NCBI GenBank assembly: GCA_036583965.1
Contig: JAZBQD010000091.1
Location: 1 to 64,000 of the forward strand
Direction of reading: 5' to 3'
Origin: Prunella strophiata
Taxonomy: Eukaryota > Chordata > Aves > Passeriformes > Prunellidae
Length of the DNA: 64,000 nucleotides
Shown here: in pieces, positions 21,975 through 31,981 of the stretch
Layout: every line of letters starts with the position of its first letter
Numbering within the stretch: the stretch's first letter is position 1
Program-made: the position numbers and the translations under genes
Notes under the pieces: model-generated
Told to the model about the DNA's origin: nothing
Seen by the model: the letters and a program-made list of their open reading frames with translations, nothing else
Database searches by the model: none

Positions 21975-22415
21975 TGATATATTTTCTCCTTGAGCCAGGT
22001 CTTATGAGCTCTCAGAGAAATCTATCACACCCGAGATAGCTCTGCTACCTGGAATGGCATAAAATCAGCAGGATGACTTCTGAGGTAGTGTTGGAAAGAG
22101 AAAAGTTTTAATAAAAGGCAAAATAACAAAGCTCTTTGCAGAGAAAAACCAAGCCAGGGGCAAGAGGTTCTTGCTCCTGCTAGAACACCCCACAAAAGCG
22201 TTTATTTCCTTTGTTCTCTTCTTTTTCTAGTGAATTGCTTAGGAGGAATTTTTGGCTTCTGTCCAATTGGGTATGTTTAGGTTTGAGGTGAAGTCCCCAA
22301 GGTCCTATGAGGTGTCTTTTTACCAAATTGAGGAGAGAAACTTCAGGGCTTTTTCCCTTTTTAGGGAGACAAAGGATAATTTGGTCACTCTGTCAACAGG
22401 GGACACATTCCTACA
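21975..22415 (-). repeat. Antisense solo LTR in ERV-4 pol
   Basis: 441 bp, TGATAT...CCTACA, related throughout to 3358-3794. The flanks AACGTC (21969-21974) and CATGTC (22416-22421) agree at four of six positions, a decayed duplication at best. Confidence 0.78.
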
Positions 22416-23420
22416 CATGTCCTTATTATATATTGCATATTTAGAATCATACAAATTTGCCAAGCTTTATAGCAGAAAGTAATGCCTGAGCTGATTGGTT
22501 AGCTAGCCCTGCCTGGACAGCTCCACAACCAGATATGCTGGCACCAGCAAGAGCATCACATGCCTTTTTCCACCAAGGTATTCGAGCCCTACAATGACAA
22601 TTCCTGTTAACAAATACAGGGGCACACAATATTCTTGATACCTGTGCTGACTGTCAAGGCCACACTGCGCCACTGCAGATGGGGGTTAACCCCCGTGGTC
22701 TGCGAACCTTACAAGTTTGGCAGACAGATGTCACACACATCTAGGAATTTGGTCACCTAAAATACATGCATGTTTCAATAGACACTTTTTCATCTGCCAT
22801 ATGGGCCTCAGTCCACACTGGAGAAAGAAGCCGTGATGCCATCGCACATTGGCGATTAGCCTTTGCTGCCCTAGGCATTCCCCATACTATAAAAACTGAC
22901 AATGGCACTGCATATGTCTCTCAGAACACTCGACAATTTCTACAACTCTGGGGTGTGTCACACCACACTGGTATTCCTCATTCCTCTACAGGACAAGCCA
23001 TTGCTGAGCATGCCCATGGCACTTTAAAGCATATCCTTGAAAAAAAAAAGAAAAGGGAGAATGTGTGGTGAAACCCTGCAGAGTAGGGTGGCCAAAGCCC
23101 TGTACACTTTAAATCACCTCACAATATTGCCAAACTCCCAAAACCCTGTTATCTTAAACCATTTTTTATCATTAGTCTTCTAGTGATGTCCAGTCGCCCA
23201 AACCTAAGGTACTGGTACGGGACTTCATTACTAATAAATGGGAAGGTCCTTGCGACCCTGTCACTTGAGGGCACGGGTATGCATGTATTTCCACATATGC
23301 CGGCATTTGATGGGTACCTGCTCAGTGTGTGCATTCTGCTCTATGCTCTGCTCTAGATCACAACCAACAACGCCTCCCTGACAGCCCCACAGCAGACGCC
23401 ACAGAACAGTAACCAGAACA
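22416..23420 (+). pseudogene. pol: ERV-4 integrase
   Basis: The zinc region (about 22480-22670) is frameshifted. The core is in frame 22766-23071 (101 codons): VSIDTFSSAIWAS, IKTDNGTAYVS (second Asp) and GQAIAEHAHG (Glu); the first Asp is in WQTDVTHI near 22720. The C-terminal domain at about 23200-23340 (VRDFITNKWEGP, GHGYACI) has stops. Close in kind to ERV-6 and ERV-8 integrases. Confidence 0.85.
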
Positions 23421-23979
23421 ACCTTTTGCACCTGCTGTATGGAAATATGGAACCTTTGGAATGACAATTTACCTATGACTTCTCTTAAACCTCAAGAGTC
23501 AAACAATTTAAAGTCATTACTAGCAGAAGGACGTGCAACTTTTTAATTATACACCTGGACATCTGTAAGACCAAACTGAAACAAGAAAACAAAATATTTC
23601 TTTTGATAGTTTTTTGAATTGACTTGTTTATAACAGAAGATAAATTAAACTTCCTTCAGTTTGAGTGATTCAGTTATAGATGTAAATAGCCTGCAGCATG
23701 CAATCTGGTAAAATTGTACTGTTACTGATCTTTTTCGTTACCTCCTGGACATGGTTGTAAAAAATTTGATGGCGCGTGTTGTGTGAGAAATTTTACATCA
23801 GTGGCTAGAAAGGTTAGGCTTGTCAAGATGGGTGAAGAGCCTTATTTGAACTGGGCTCATCACCTTTGTGTTATCATAATTGTTTCACTCATTGTGCTGT
23901 GTTTATTGTCCTGTCTGCGAAGGACCCTGTAGAGGAGGACAAAGACTGCCTTTGTAGTTGGAAAACAAAAAGAGGGAAC
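23421..23979 (+). pseudogene. env: ERV-4 env remnant and polypurine tract
   Basis: Degraded sequence without an SU I can name. About 23845-23925 encodes a hydrophobic anchor (VIIIVSLIVLCLLSC) followed by RR, and AAAACAAAAAGAGGGAAC (23962-23979) is the polypurine tract before the LTR. Confidence 0.6.
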
Positions 23980-24297
23980 TGTGATGGCTAACAGCTGACC
24001 TGAAAGCCTCACGGGCACAAGTAACCCTGACCTTAACTTGATCAGCCTATACCTATGATAGAAAGGAAACATCTTTGGGAGAGAGGGCACTGAGGCGGAG
24101 GGACTTGGCTGCAGAGAACGGACACCAGCCAATCCCTGACAAGCATGTACGCAGGTAGCTATTGGTCAGTAAACTAGGTGGCACCAAGATTCTAGCCAAT
24201 CAGAGTCAACCATATAAAAGCAAGTGGTGAACAATAAAGTATTGCTATTGCCGCATGAACCTTGGAGTGTTGTGTCGTGTCTGTCCCAACTGCGACA
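23980..24297 (+). repeat. ERV-4 3' LTR
   Basis: 318 bp, partner of 11324-11641. TATAAAAG at 24213-24220, AATAAA at 24233-24238, ends TGCGACA. Followed by the target copy GGGAAT. Confidence 0.96.
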
Positions 24298-24303
24298 GGG
24301 AAT

Positions 24304-24658
24304 AAGAAAGTTAGCTCTTATATCGCTCCAAATGTAGAAAGGATGGGAATGAGACATGTTTTCATGGTCACCTGGTGGACTATGGGTTAAACGGATGCTT
24401 TTTTTTTCTCTTATGTGCTGTAGCAACTCTCATCTTTTTACCGTGCATGATCCCTTGCTTAGTGCAACTTATTCAACATGTGATCAAGGGGATGCAGGGA
24501 GTAGCCATGCCTACAGATCCAGAAATGGCTACAAAAGGACAGAAAATGATGTCACGGCAAATAATTGCAAAACCAAAAAAGACCCAGGAACAGAAAATTA
24601 AGTCAATGATAACTAAAGTTGGTAAAGACAATTATTGAGAAAATTAAAAAGGAGGGAT
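24304..24658 (+). pseudogene. env: ERV-3 env TM, right part, and polypurine tract
   Basis: After the ERV-4 target copy the TM frame resumes. About 24400-24470 encodes the membrane anchor (LCAVATLIFLPCMIPCLVQL), closely matching ERV-7 at 53495-53560, then a tail to 24638 with GMQGVAM. AAAAAGGAGGGAT before 24659 is the polypurine tract. Confidence 0.85.
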
Positions 24659-25063
24659 TGAAAAGAATGAAGGATTTGTCTTTACAAACAAACTGTGGGT
24701 CTGCTGATAAAAGTTAGATACAGAGAGATGAAAGAAACAATGGGAAGAACCATAAATTCCATAGGAATTCCACTGATTGGCACAAGGAAAAGAAAAAGAG
24801 GGAGGGTATACATTAGAAGGGGGGTCTTAGGCATTAGGCATTTCAAGAAGTCTACTTCTCAAGTACCTTAGCCAATGGGGAAAGAGAGAGGGAAATGTGG
24901 CTGGGAAATTAGGATAAAAATGAGGCTTCGTTCTCTAACGATGTGAGACACCCCAGGGGAAATGCCCCATGGCCTCTCCCTTTATTCGAATAAAGTAAAA
25001 GGACTCCTCTGTCTCCTTTTTGGACATAACTTCTGGTGTTTGTGGATTAATTTTCCTGACAAA
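24659..25063 (+). repeat. ERV-3 3' LTR
   Basis: About 405 bp starting TGAAAAGAATG after the polypurine tract and ending TTTCCTGACA. Poly(A) signal AATAAAG near 24989. A related LTR-like copy follows at about 25200-25620. Confidence 0.75.
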
Positions 25064-25199
25064 AGTATTATGGCTGCTTTGAGAATTCACTGGGACCTCC
25101 ATACCCCCTGGCACCCTGAGAATTCAGGTCAAGTACAAAGCATGAATGGAGAAATGAAGAAACACCTTTTGAAGCTGGTGACAGAAACTAAGATGCCAC
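25064..25199 (+). pseudogene. pol: Gamma-like integrase fragment between two LTRs
   Basis: The frame has IHWDLHTPWHPENSGQVQSM and KKHLLKLVTETKMP, the part of integrase around the catalytic Glu (here Gln, as QVQ where ERV-2 and ERV-7 have VE). It is wedged between two related LTR copies, so it is a rearranged piece rather than part of a collinear provirus. Confidence 0.75.
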
Positions 25200-25620
25200 T
25201 GATAAGGAAGATGTCTTTACAAAGAAATCGTGAGGGTATGGGTGTTAACGTCTTTGAAATGGGTCTTAATGTGTCTACTAACTTCAAGCATCAGGTTTGT
25301 TACACAGCCCAGACAGCTTGACTCCTGAAACAGTCAAGTGGGTCTGCACAAGCCTGAAGTTCTGAACTTCTGGGGTAAAATGACAGGTTCAGGGGGGGAA
25401 TATGTGGTAGGTGGTTCCAGAAGGCTGTACCTTCATAGTACCTCAGCCAATAGGGAAAGGAAGAGGGCAACATGCGGCCGGGAGTTTAGGATAAAAGGAG
25501 GCTGCACCCTCCAAAACCTCGAGAGAGACAACCCTGCCGGCATGTGGCCCAGTGGACTCTCTCCCTTTATTCAAACAAAGTTGCAGAACTCCTCTGCCTC
25601 CTTTATGGACACTGGCTTTT
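25200..25620 (+). repeat. Second LTR-like copy related to ERV-3 LTR
   Basis: Shares with 24659-25063 the words TGTCTTTACAAA, TACCT-AGCCAAT-GGGAAA, TTAGGATAAAA-GAGGCT and CTCTCCCTTTATTC-AA, in the same order. The middle and the right end are diverged; borders are approximate. Confidence 0.65.
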
Positions 25621-26300
25621 CATAGCGTGATTTTCCATACAAGAGGAGGGCCACGAAGATGATGCATGGGGTTGTTATGACCTGATTGCAGGACCCAGCA
25701 CTTGGTCTTGTTGAATTTCATACAATTGTCCTTGGCCCATTGATCCAGTCTGTCCAGATCCCTTTTGCAGAGCCTTCTTACCTTCAAGCAGATTAACACT
25801 CCCGCCCAGCTAGGTGTCATCTGAAAACTTACTGAGGGTGCACTCAATCCCCTCATCCAGATCACTGATAAAGATATTAAACAGAATTGGCCCCAATACT
25901 GAGCCCTGGGGAACACCATGTGCGACTGGCTGCAACGCCATTCACCACAATTCTTTGGGCTCAGCCATCCAGCCAGCAGAGTACACCCATCCAAGCTATG
26001 AGCAGACAGTTTCTCCAGGAGGATGCTGCAGGAGACAGTGTCAAAGGCTTTAGTAAAAGTCCAGATAGACAATATCCACAGCCTTTCCCTCATCCACTAG
26101 GCAGGTCACCTGGCCATAGAAGGAGATCAGGTTAGGCAAGCAGGACTTGCCTTTCCTAAACCTATGTGCTGGCTGGGCCTCATTCCCTGGTTGTCCTGTA
26201 TGTGCCGTGCGATCACACTCAAGATGATCTGCTCCATAACTTTCCTCGGCACACTTTGATATGTTATGGTGATCTGTTTTCTGAACTTAGCAATGTCACC
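25621..26300 (-). mobile_element. CR1 LINE fragment, reverse transcriptase part
   Basis: On the minus strand the frame reads [20 protein letters not shown], later [20 protein letters not shown] and HNNPMHHL, the C-terminal RT region of CR1. The FADDT catalytic box is degraded. Truncated at both ends; no terminal octamer at this copy. Confidence 0.9.
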
Positions 26301-26765
26301 CAATAAAAATGGACTGGTTAACCATACAGACTGCAACTGATTTAGAATTGGCCCTAAAACTAGGATGCAAGTAATAAAAGATTAAAAAAAACAACATTAC
26401 CAGGTAAATGGTTTATATCTTCAGAGCTGAATGAAACATGGAAAAATCTATTACATTCTGTTTGCTGACTGATGGACAAACATGACAAATTTGCCTTGAA
26501 CATTAGTATGACCAACTCTAGTGGGAAGCTTAATTTGGATTCTAGGCAATTTGATCACACTAAGGGATTGTTTATATTTAGATAACTGCATGACCTTTCA
26601 GATTAAAAAAAAAAAAAAATTAGATTTTGTAGTGATGTTTCCTTCCTCTTATGTTTTCCTATTTTATTCAGTTGAAAACAAGTGCCATATCTCCTTTGAG
26701 AAAGACTGAATGACATCCCACTCATAAAATCATTTTAGACAGAACATTTATTAAATCAATGAACA
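26301..26765. other. Unassigned flank
   Basis: AT-rich sequence with a short A-run near 26595; I see no gene or repeat family in it. Confidence 0.5.
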
Positions 26766-26766
26766 G

Positions 26767-26905
26767 TTAACAGGTCCTGACGTCTCCCATTCCCAACATT
26801 TGTTGAAGAGCAGGCATGTCAAAGGCATACTTTAGAATGGCCTGATGCACAGGAACAAGAGGGGAATCATCTTTCACTTCATAATTCCCTCTGTTGTCCT
26901 TAGTG
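26767..26905 (-). pseudogene. Possible last exon of a host gene
   Basis: On the minus strand CCCTCTACAG, a plausible splice acceptor, ends at about 26906 and is followed by 45 open codons starting VPTKDNRGNYEV and ending GDVRTC before TAA (26767-26769). TTTAATAAATG, a poly(A) signal, begins about 10 bp after the stop. I do not recognise the protein. The open frame extends a further 12 codons upstream of the acceptor. It could be an exon, a gene fragment or chance. Confidence 0.3.
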
Positions 26906-28328
26906 GGAACCTGTAGAGGGATTTCATGGCAGGCCTCAGTGCTGTCACGTATAGTGAGTCACCATCTTAGATTTTTGTTTTTCTTGTATAAGGGATCAGA
27001 CTCTACTGCCTAAGAGGCAAACTTAATGCTTAATACCTGGTTTTGCATTTCAATATTAATTCCTGGATATGAGTTTGGGGTTGGTTTGGTTTTTTGTGAT
27101 TGTTTATTTCTATCCCCTTAAAAATTGCATGCTCTCACCTTCCCTGTTCTAAGTTATTCTCTTTCATCCAAATGTCACAAACATTTATAGCAAGGTGCTT
27201 GAAACAAACTAAAAGTACAATGTCCTTCTAAATTCCAAATATTTAATTTTATGAACTGGATTAAAGGTACACTATTCAACTTGTATGCCACAGCATCATC
27301 TAGCCTCTATTCAGAAGCTACCACTAGGTCAGGAGATATGGAGACGTGGCTCTAAAAAGAGCAAGCTGCAGCTGACAGGGAGTGAACGATTACTTAGAGA
27401 ACAAATAGATTACTTTTTTCCTATTTCAAGACTATTGTTCAGAGGGCAGTTGAAACACACCTGATGACATGTCTTTGTACATTGCTTTCACTAGAAAAAA
27501 AAATCAATCCTTTTTAACTGTCATGCAAGTATAAGTCCTTGGCATCTCCTAAAGTTCTGAGAGTCTCTGAAGAAGATTCCGCTCAAAATTCATGGAATGT
27601 GGAAAGTCTGTGACTAGACTGAGTCAGGCTGGACTCTCCAGTCAAATCAATATTCCTAGGAGCAGCTGTCATCTTGTAACAGAAGCCTACTGAAAAATCA
27701 CATTGGACGCTTGACTCTTTGCAGTTGCATTTAGCCATATAATTTGATTCACAGGATTTGGTTCAAAGCAGCAGCATTCACATTAGCAAAGACGTGTCCC
27801 TGTAGAAAGTTCATTACTGGACAAAAGCCAAGCTTACTCTATCTGTTCTGAAGAATGTTCTTTGATTCTGTAGCTGAACTTTTGTGAGTGCTGCTGTCCT
27901 GCAAAAAACTAAGGTAGCTGTGGTTTATGGTAAATTACTGGCTGATTTTCCTAAAACATGAAATGCTTAAATTTAAAAAGTGTTATTTTAACTAGTTAAC
28001 TAGGAAAAAAATTGATCAGTTTTGCAATGTTGCCTAATATCTCTCAGATATTGGAGTTCCATGATTCATCACCCTTTTATATTTTTTTTTATCAATTGCT
28101 GATATAAAAGAGTCATTAGTTTTATATCCTGGTATAGCACAGATTTGTATGCATGCACAGGTATTTTAATTATCAGAAATACAAAACATTTGGGTTTTTT
28201 AAAATGAACCCCCCATATCTCAAAGAATAAAACTGGTAATTTCCAATTTTTTATTAATGCTAGTGTTGCCAGAATGATTTTTGCTTTTATAATTCCTTTA
28301 TATATATATTCATAGCTCTGTAGGCTAT
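26906..28328. other. Unassigned flank
   Basis: About 1.4 kb of AT-rich sequence without long open frames, known domains or repeats that I can recognise. Confidence 0.5.
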
Positions 28329-28788
28329 TGTTGTACAGTTATATAGTTCCTAGCTCGCTCCAGTACTTTCCAGTACTTTTCCCTACCCTGATAGGCAGAA
28401 AGACAAAACACACTCCAGATGCTCCAAACCCCCAGGGGGTCCAAGGCCCTTATCCTTTCGTGGTTCTTCCTGGGAGCCAAGGTTGAAACGAGGTCTTCAA
28501 GACACATTTTCATAAACAAAGTTTAGTTCCTATCTAAAGGGGGGCTACAGAAGGGGTGGAACCAAAAGGGGGGAATTACTTCATCACTTGTGCTTCTAAT
28601 TGGGGATTCTTGTCAATTATGCTAAACTGCCAAGCTTATAAAACTGTATTCACCCCATGTGGGTTGGGCATTTTTCCATATCTGCCCCTGGAGCCCTCCA
28701 ATAAAGACCAGCCTTTATATTACCTTCTATACTAATACTGTCTCAAAAGTGTGTTGTTTTATTTCTAGGTCTTAAGGCATCACTAGCA
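28329..28788 (+). repeat. Probable solo LTR, plus orientation
   Basis: From TGTTGTACAG to about CACTAGCA. It has CTTATAAAACTG (TATA, near 28638) and CCAATAAAGACC (poly(A) signal, near 28700) about 60 bp apart, the spacing of an LTR. No clear target duplication, so the right end is uncertain by some bases. Confidence 0.6.
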
Positions 28789-29022
28789 ATAAACCTAAAG
28801 GTAGAAAAAAATAATGAGCAGTGATTGTGGTCTAAAAATGTAGTTTCAATAAAATGTTGCCCAAAAATGCTCAAAGTGTCTGTCCCTTAAATGACACTGA
28901 TGATAATTTAAATTCTGACATTGCCACATAGCATTAGAAGCTTTAGTTATTAAAAAGGGTTGTGCTGTTATTAGAAAAAATATTCCAATCATTGTCACTC
29001 AGCTATAAAGGAGTTCTGAGCC
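28789..29022. other. Unassigned flank before ERV-6
   Basis: Short AT-rich stretch up to the ERV-6 target copy TATAAT (29023-29028). Nothing recognised. Confidence 0.5.
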
Positions 29023-29028
29023 TATAAT

Positions 29029-29392
29029 TGTGGGAAAGACATTTCTGTGCTGTTCTTGTGAGCCAGCAAAGGCTTCTTGAAGATAAGCAAAGCCTCATAT
29101 CTCTCTCAAGGAATTTACCAAGGCTATCACCATGACAATGCGAAGAAAGAGAGAAGAAAAAAGTATAAGCAAGAAGATCTGAACTTTAGTTGGCTTACGC
29201 AGTGGCGTGGCTCCTTTCATCTATTGAAAGCTTTGTTTCTTCTTTATGACCAATGGGCAGTGTATGTGTTCATTAAGTAAACGTAAACATCTTGTAAAAC
29301 TGTAAAAGCAACATGCTGCTTCAATAAATAAGCCTAAACAGCCTTCTGACAAAGCTCTGGTGCTTTGCTCCGTGTGGGATTCTATAGCGACA
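29029..29392 (+). repeat. ERV-6 5' LTR
   Basis: 364 bp, TGTGGGAAAG...TAGCGACA; partner at 60439-60802 with few differences. Poly(A) signal AATAAA at 29323-29328; TGTAAAAGC about 25 bp before it is the likely TATA-like element. Confidence 0.96.
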
Positions 29393-29394
29393 TC

Positions 29395-29414
29395 TGGTGG
29401 CCGTCTGCCGTGAT
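29395..29414 (+). promoter_or_regulatory. ERV-6 candidate primer binding site
   Basis: TGGTGGCCGTCTGCCGTGAT starts 2 bp after the LTR. Both ends resemble the tRNA-Trp site of ERV-4, the middle does not, so the primer is uncertain. Confidence 0.45.
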
Positions 29415-29560
29415 TACAAATGGGCTGTAAAAAAGGAAAAAAAATAAGAGAGAAAAAGAAAAAAGTTGAAGGCACCCTAATGAGTGAAGGCAGCAAGGAG
29501 GCTGCTGAGGTCCGGACCTAATTCAGACATCTGATTTGAGGTGAGCAACTGGGAAATATA

Positions 29561-30056
29561 ATGGGAAATAATTTATCAAATGAGGAAAAGACTGTTTTGT
29601 CCATGTGGAAAGCCTTATTGAAATGGAAAAATGTTCGAGCTTCTGATTCTGCCCTTTGTAGTTTACTGCTATGGTGTAAATCACAGGACTTTGAAGCTGA
29701 TGCCGACACTGCCTTCAGTGTCAGGGCATGAAAAAATGTTGGGAAGAGACTATGGGAAGTGATATCTAAGGGGGATAAGACAGTTGTCAGTTTGGCTACT
29801 ACCTGGAGATTGTTGTATGAGGCGTTGAAGGAATGGAAAGCAGAACAAGACTGAGGGGAGGAACTGGAGAAAGAGGAATTGGAGGAAGAGGAATTAGAGC
29901 AAGAAACTGAAGTAGAGGAACAGGAGGAAGATGGGGCTGAGCCTGTCAATGTATCTCCCCCTGAGGTGTCTGCTGCAGTTGCTGTGGAGGCTCCCCCAGG
30001 GTTTGCTATCATGAGAATCAAATGGCAGGCTGAGACTGCTCCTCGGTATTCATCTC
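29561..30056 (+). pseudogene. gag: ERV-6 gag matrix
   Basis: ATG-GGA at 29561 gives MGNNLSNEEK, with Gly-2 for myristoylation. The frame is kept to 30056 with two TGA stops (near 29727 and 29852), then a Glu-rich stretch (29870-29940). ERV-7 is inserted at the end; gag continues at 54277. Confidence 0.85.
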
Positions 30057-30546
30057 TGTGAAAAGTGCATATTATATGGCTCTTCGCAGATATTAAAATG
30101 AATATTATATGTGTTATGTTGTATTAATTAGTAGTACTGTATTAATCTTTTTTAAGTAGTGTGGTAAATATAGTTTTAGGTTATAAAATAATGTTAAAAT
30201 AGAAACTATGCAATGTATGACACTTTTTTTAACTAGCTCAGGAAAGGGATGAGATAGTCAAGAAATTATTCGCACAGAGATAACAAGACACCATAATCTC
30301 CAAGAAAAGAATGATTGCCTCCTTATTGGGAAAGACCAGGCTTCTTCTACTTCCCTCCAGACATTGAGGAGCCAACAAGATGAAGGGGGGGGGAGTTGAC
30401 AATAACCAGAGAACACCCTTTGTTTGAAAAGAATTTTTGCATCATGTATGAGATATATGAATATGCAACAGGCTTTTGCTTTTAAGAGTTAACCCTTTGT
30501 TCGTGTGCCGTGCTTTTTGGGGCCTAATTTGCCCAGGAGGCAAATC

Positions 30547-30583
<37 letters not shown>

Positions 30584-30703
30584 TCCTTTATTATCCTTGA
30601 TTGTCCAAATTCTTATTGCTCTAATTTTTATTACTATTTTTATAACCATTTTATTACTATTAAACTTTTAAAAGTTTAAAACAAGTGATTGGCATTTTTC
30701 ACA
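30057..30703 (+). repeat. ERV-7 5' LTR
   Basis: 647 bp, TGTGAAAAGTG...TTTTTCACA. It carries about 150 bp (around 30247-30405) absent from the 3' LTR, and a T-run of about 32 bases at 30551-30582. TATTAAACTTTTAAAAG near 30657 precedes the end. Confidence 0.94.
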
Positions 30704-30706
30704 ATT

Positions 30707-30724
30707 TGGTGCCAAAACCCGGGA
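30707..30724 (+). promoter_or_regulatory. ERV-7 primer binding site, tRNA-Phe type
   Basis: TGGTGCCAAAACCCGGGA lies 3 bp after the LTR; it is complementary to the 3' end of tRNA-Phe except for one G to A change. Confidence 0.85.
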
Positions 30725-31981
30725 ATCAACACCTCACTGCTGGGGCCCCAGGGGAGTCCAAGTGAGGGAGGCGCGCCCTGCCCGGTTGGCAGCTTTGCTC
30801 TGTTTCTTCTGGCATGGTTGGCAGACACAGGTTAAAAACAGTGGCCAAAAAGAGACAATAAAACGAAGAAAAGGGAAAAGGCACCCTAAAACCCGCGGTA
30901 ATTGGCCCGCTAAGACTAGTAGTGTACACAAAGACCCAGAAAGGAAAAGAGGATTGGTGAGTAACTTTTCAGGGGGGTGTGTATGGGGGGGATGAATGTG
31001 TGTGTGAATGGGAGGTGGCTGGTTATCCCGGACCTGCTACCTCAGTGAGGAATCTCCCATGCTGCGTTTATGTACTTTTGAGAGAAAAACGGCCAGTAAA
31101 GAGAAGAAGTGAAAGATAAAAGGAGTGAGAGAATCCCCCCTGGGGTAACTGGGAGTGGGTCTCAGGGAAGGAGTGGGACCCCTTGGAGGAAGGGAGCAGA
31201 GGAGTTTCCTAGCACAATCCACTAGGAAATGAGACAAAAGGGAGGGGCCCCTAAAAATTCTGCTGGATTGAGGGATAAGAATGCCCAAGAACATCCAGAA
31301 TTGAACCTGCTGGACTGAGGGATATCCAAGAGCACCCAGGGCTGGCCAGTAACATCTGAAATTGCAACAGGTGATTTGAAAGTAAAAGGTACCTTATTGT
31401 CTTATTGTTTGTGAGAGTGAGTTACACACAAAATCAGCCTCTGCTTCCCTGGCGGGTAGAGGGCTGTGGAAAAAGATGTATGTGACCTACAAACAAGCCA
31501 TTGTTCCCCTGGGGGGGTGGTGATCGTGGTAAAAAAGTGTGAGTGAAATGCAAACCAGCCTCATAGGTGAAGGGCACCAGAGGCAACCAGATTCAGGGCC
31601 CTTCCCGGAGGCCCAGTGATACTGAAACCTGGAGGCCAACCCCAAGGCAAGGGCGGGGGGGTGGGGTGGGGGGGGGTCACACGGACCAGTTATTCTCTGG
31701 CAACAGAGATCCGCTTCGTGTCCTGAGGGTGTGAAAGAATGTGTGAAAGTGAATGAAAAATAAAAGTGAGTAAATGTAGATGAATGAAAGTACATGTAAT
31801 GTAGATTGATTATTTTAAGCTTCACTATATCTCCTTGGAAGGAGGTGTATGATACTGAATAGTATTGTGAGAAAAAGGTTGTGGGGGGTTTTTTTGTGTG
31901 TGTAGTTCGGAAGAAGGTAGTATTTAGGTTGCTAGAAAAAGTGAGAAACGGGCAGGAGATAAATAGATAAGATCTTGAAAA
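30725..31981 (+). other. ERV-7 untranslated leader
   Basis: About 1.26 kb between primer site and gag ATG, longer than in ERV-2. It contains repeated purine-rich words and GTGAGT-like sequences that could act as splice donors (for example near 31409-31420). No convincing coding frame. Confidence 0.55.

Larger units (their letters stand above)
11318..24303 (+). mobile_element. ERV-4: class II (beta-like) provirus with nested insertions
   Basis: Two 318-bp LTRs bounded by a perfect 6-bp duplication GGGAAT (11318-11323, 24298-24303). The interior holds a tRNA-Trp-type primer site, a gag remnant, an AT-rich module, a truncated dUTPase-protease, RT, RNase H, integrase and an env TM tail. The 12.97-kb span is inflated by ERV-5 (14585-about 21355) in RT/RNase H and by a solo LTR (21975-22415). 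It interrupts the env TM of ERV-3. Confidence 0.94.
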
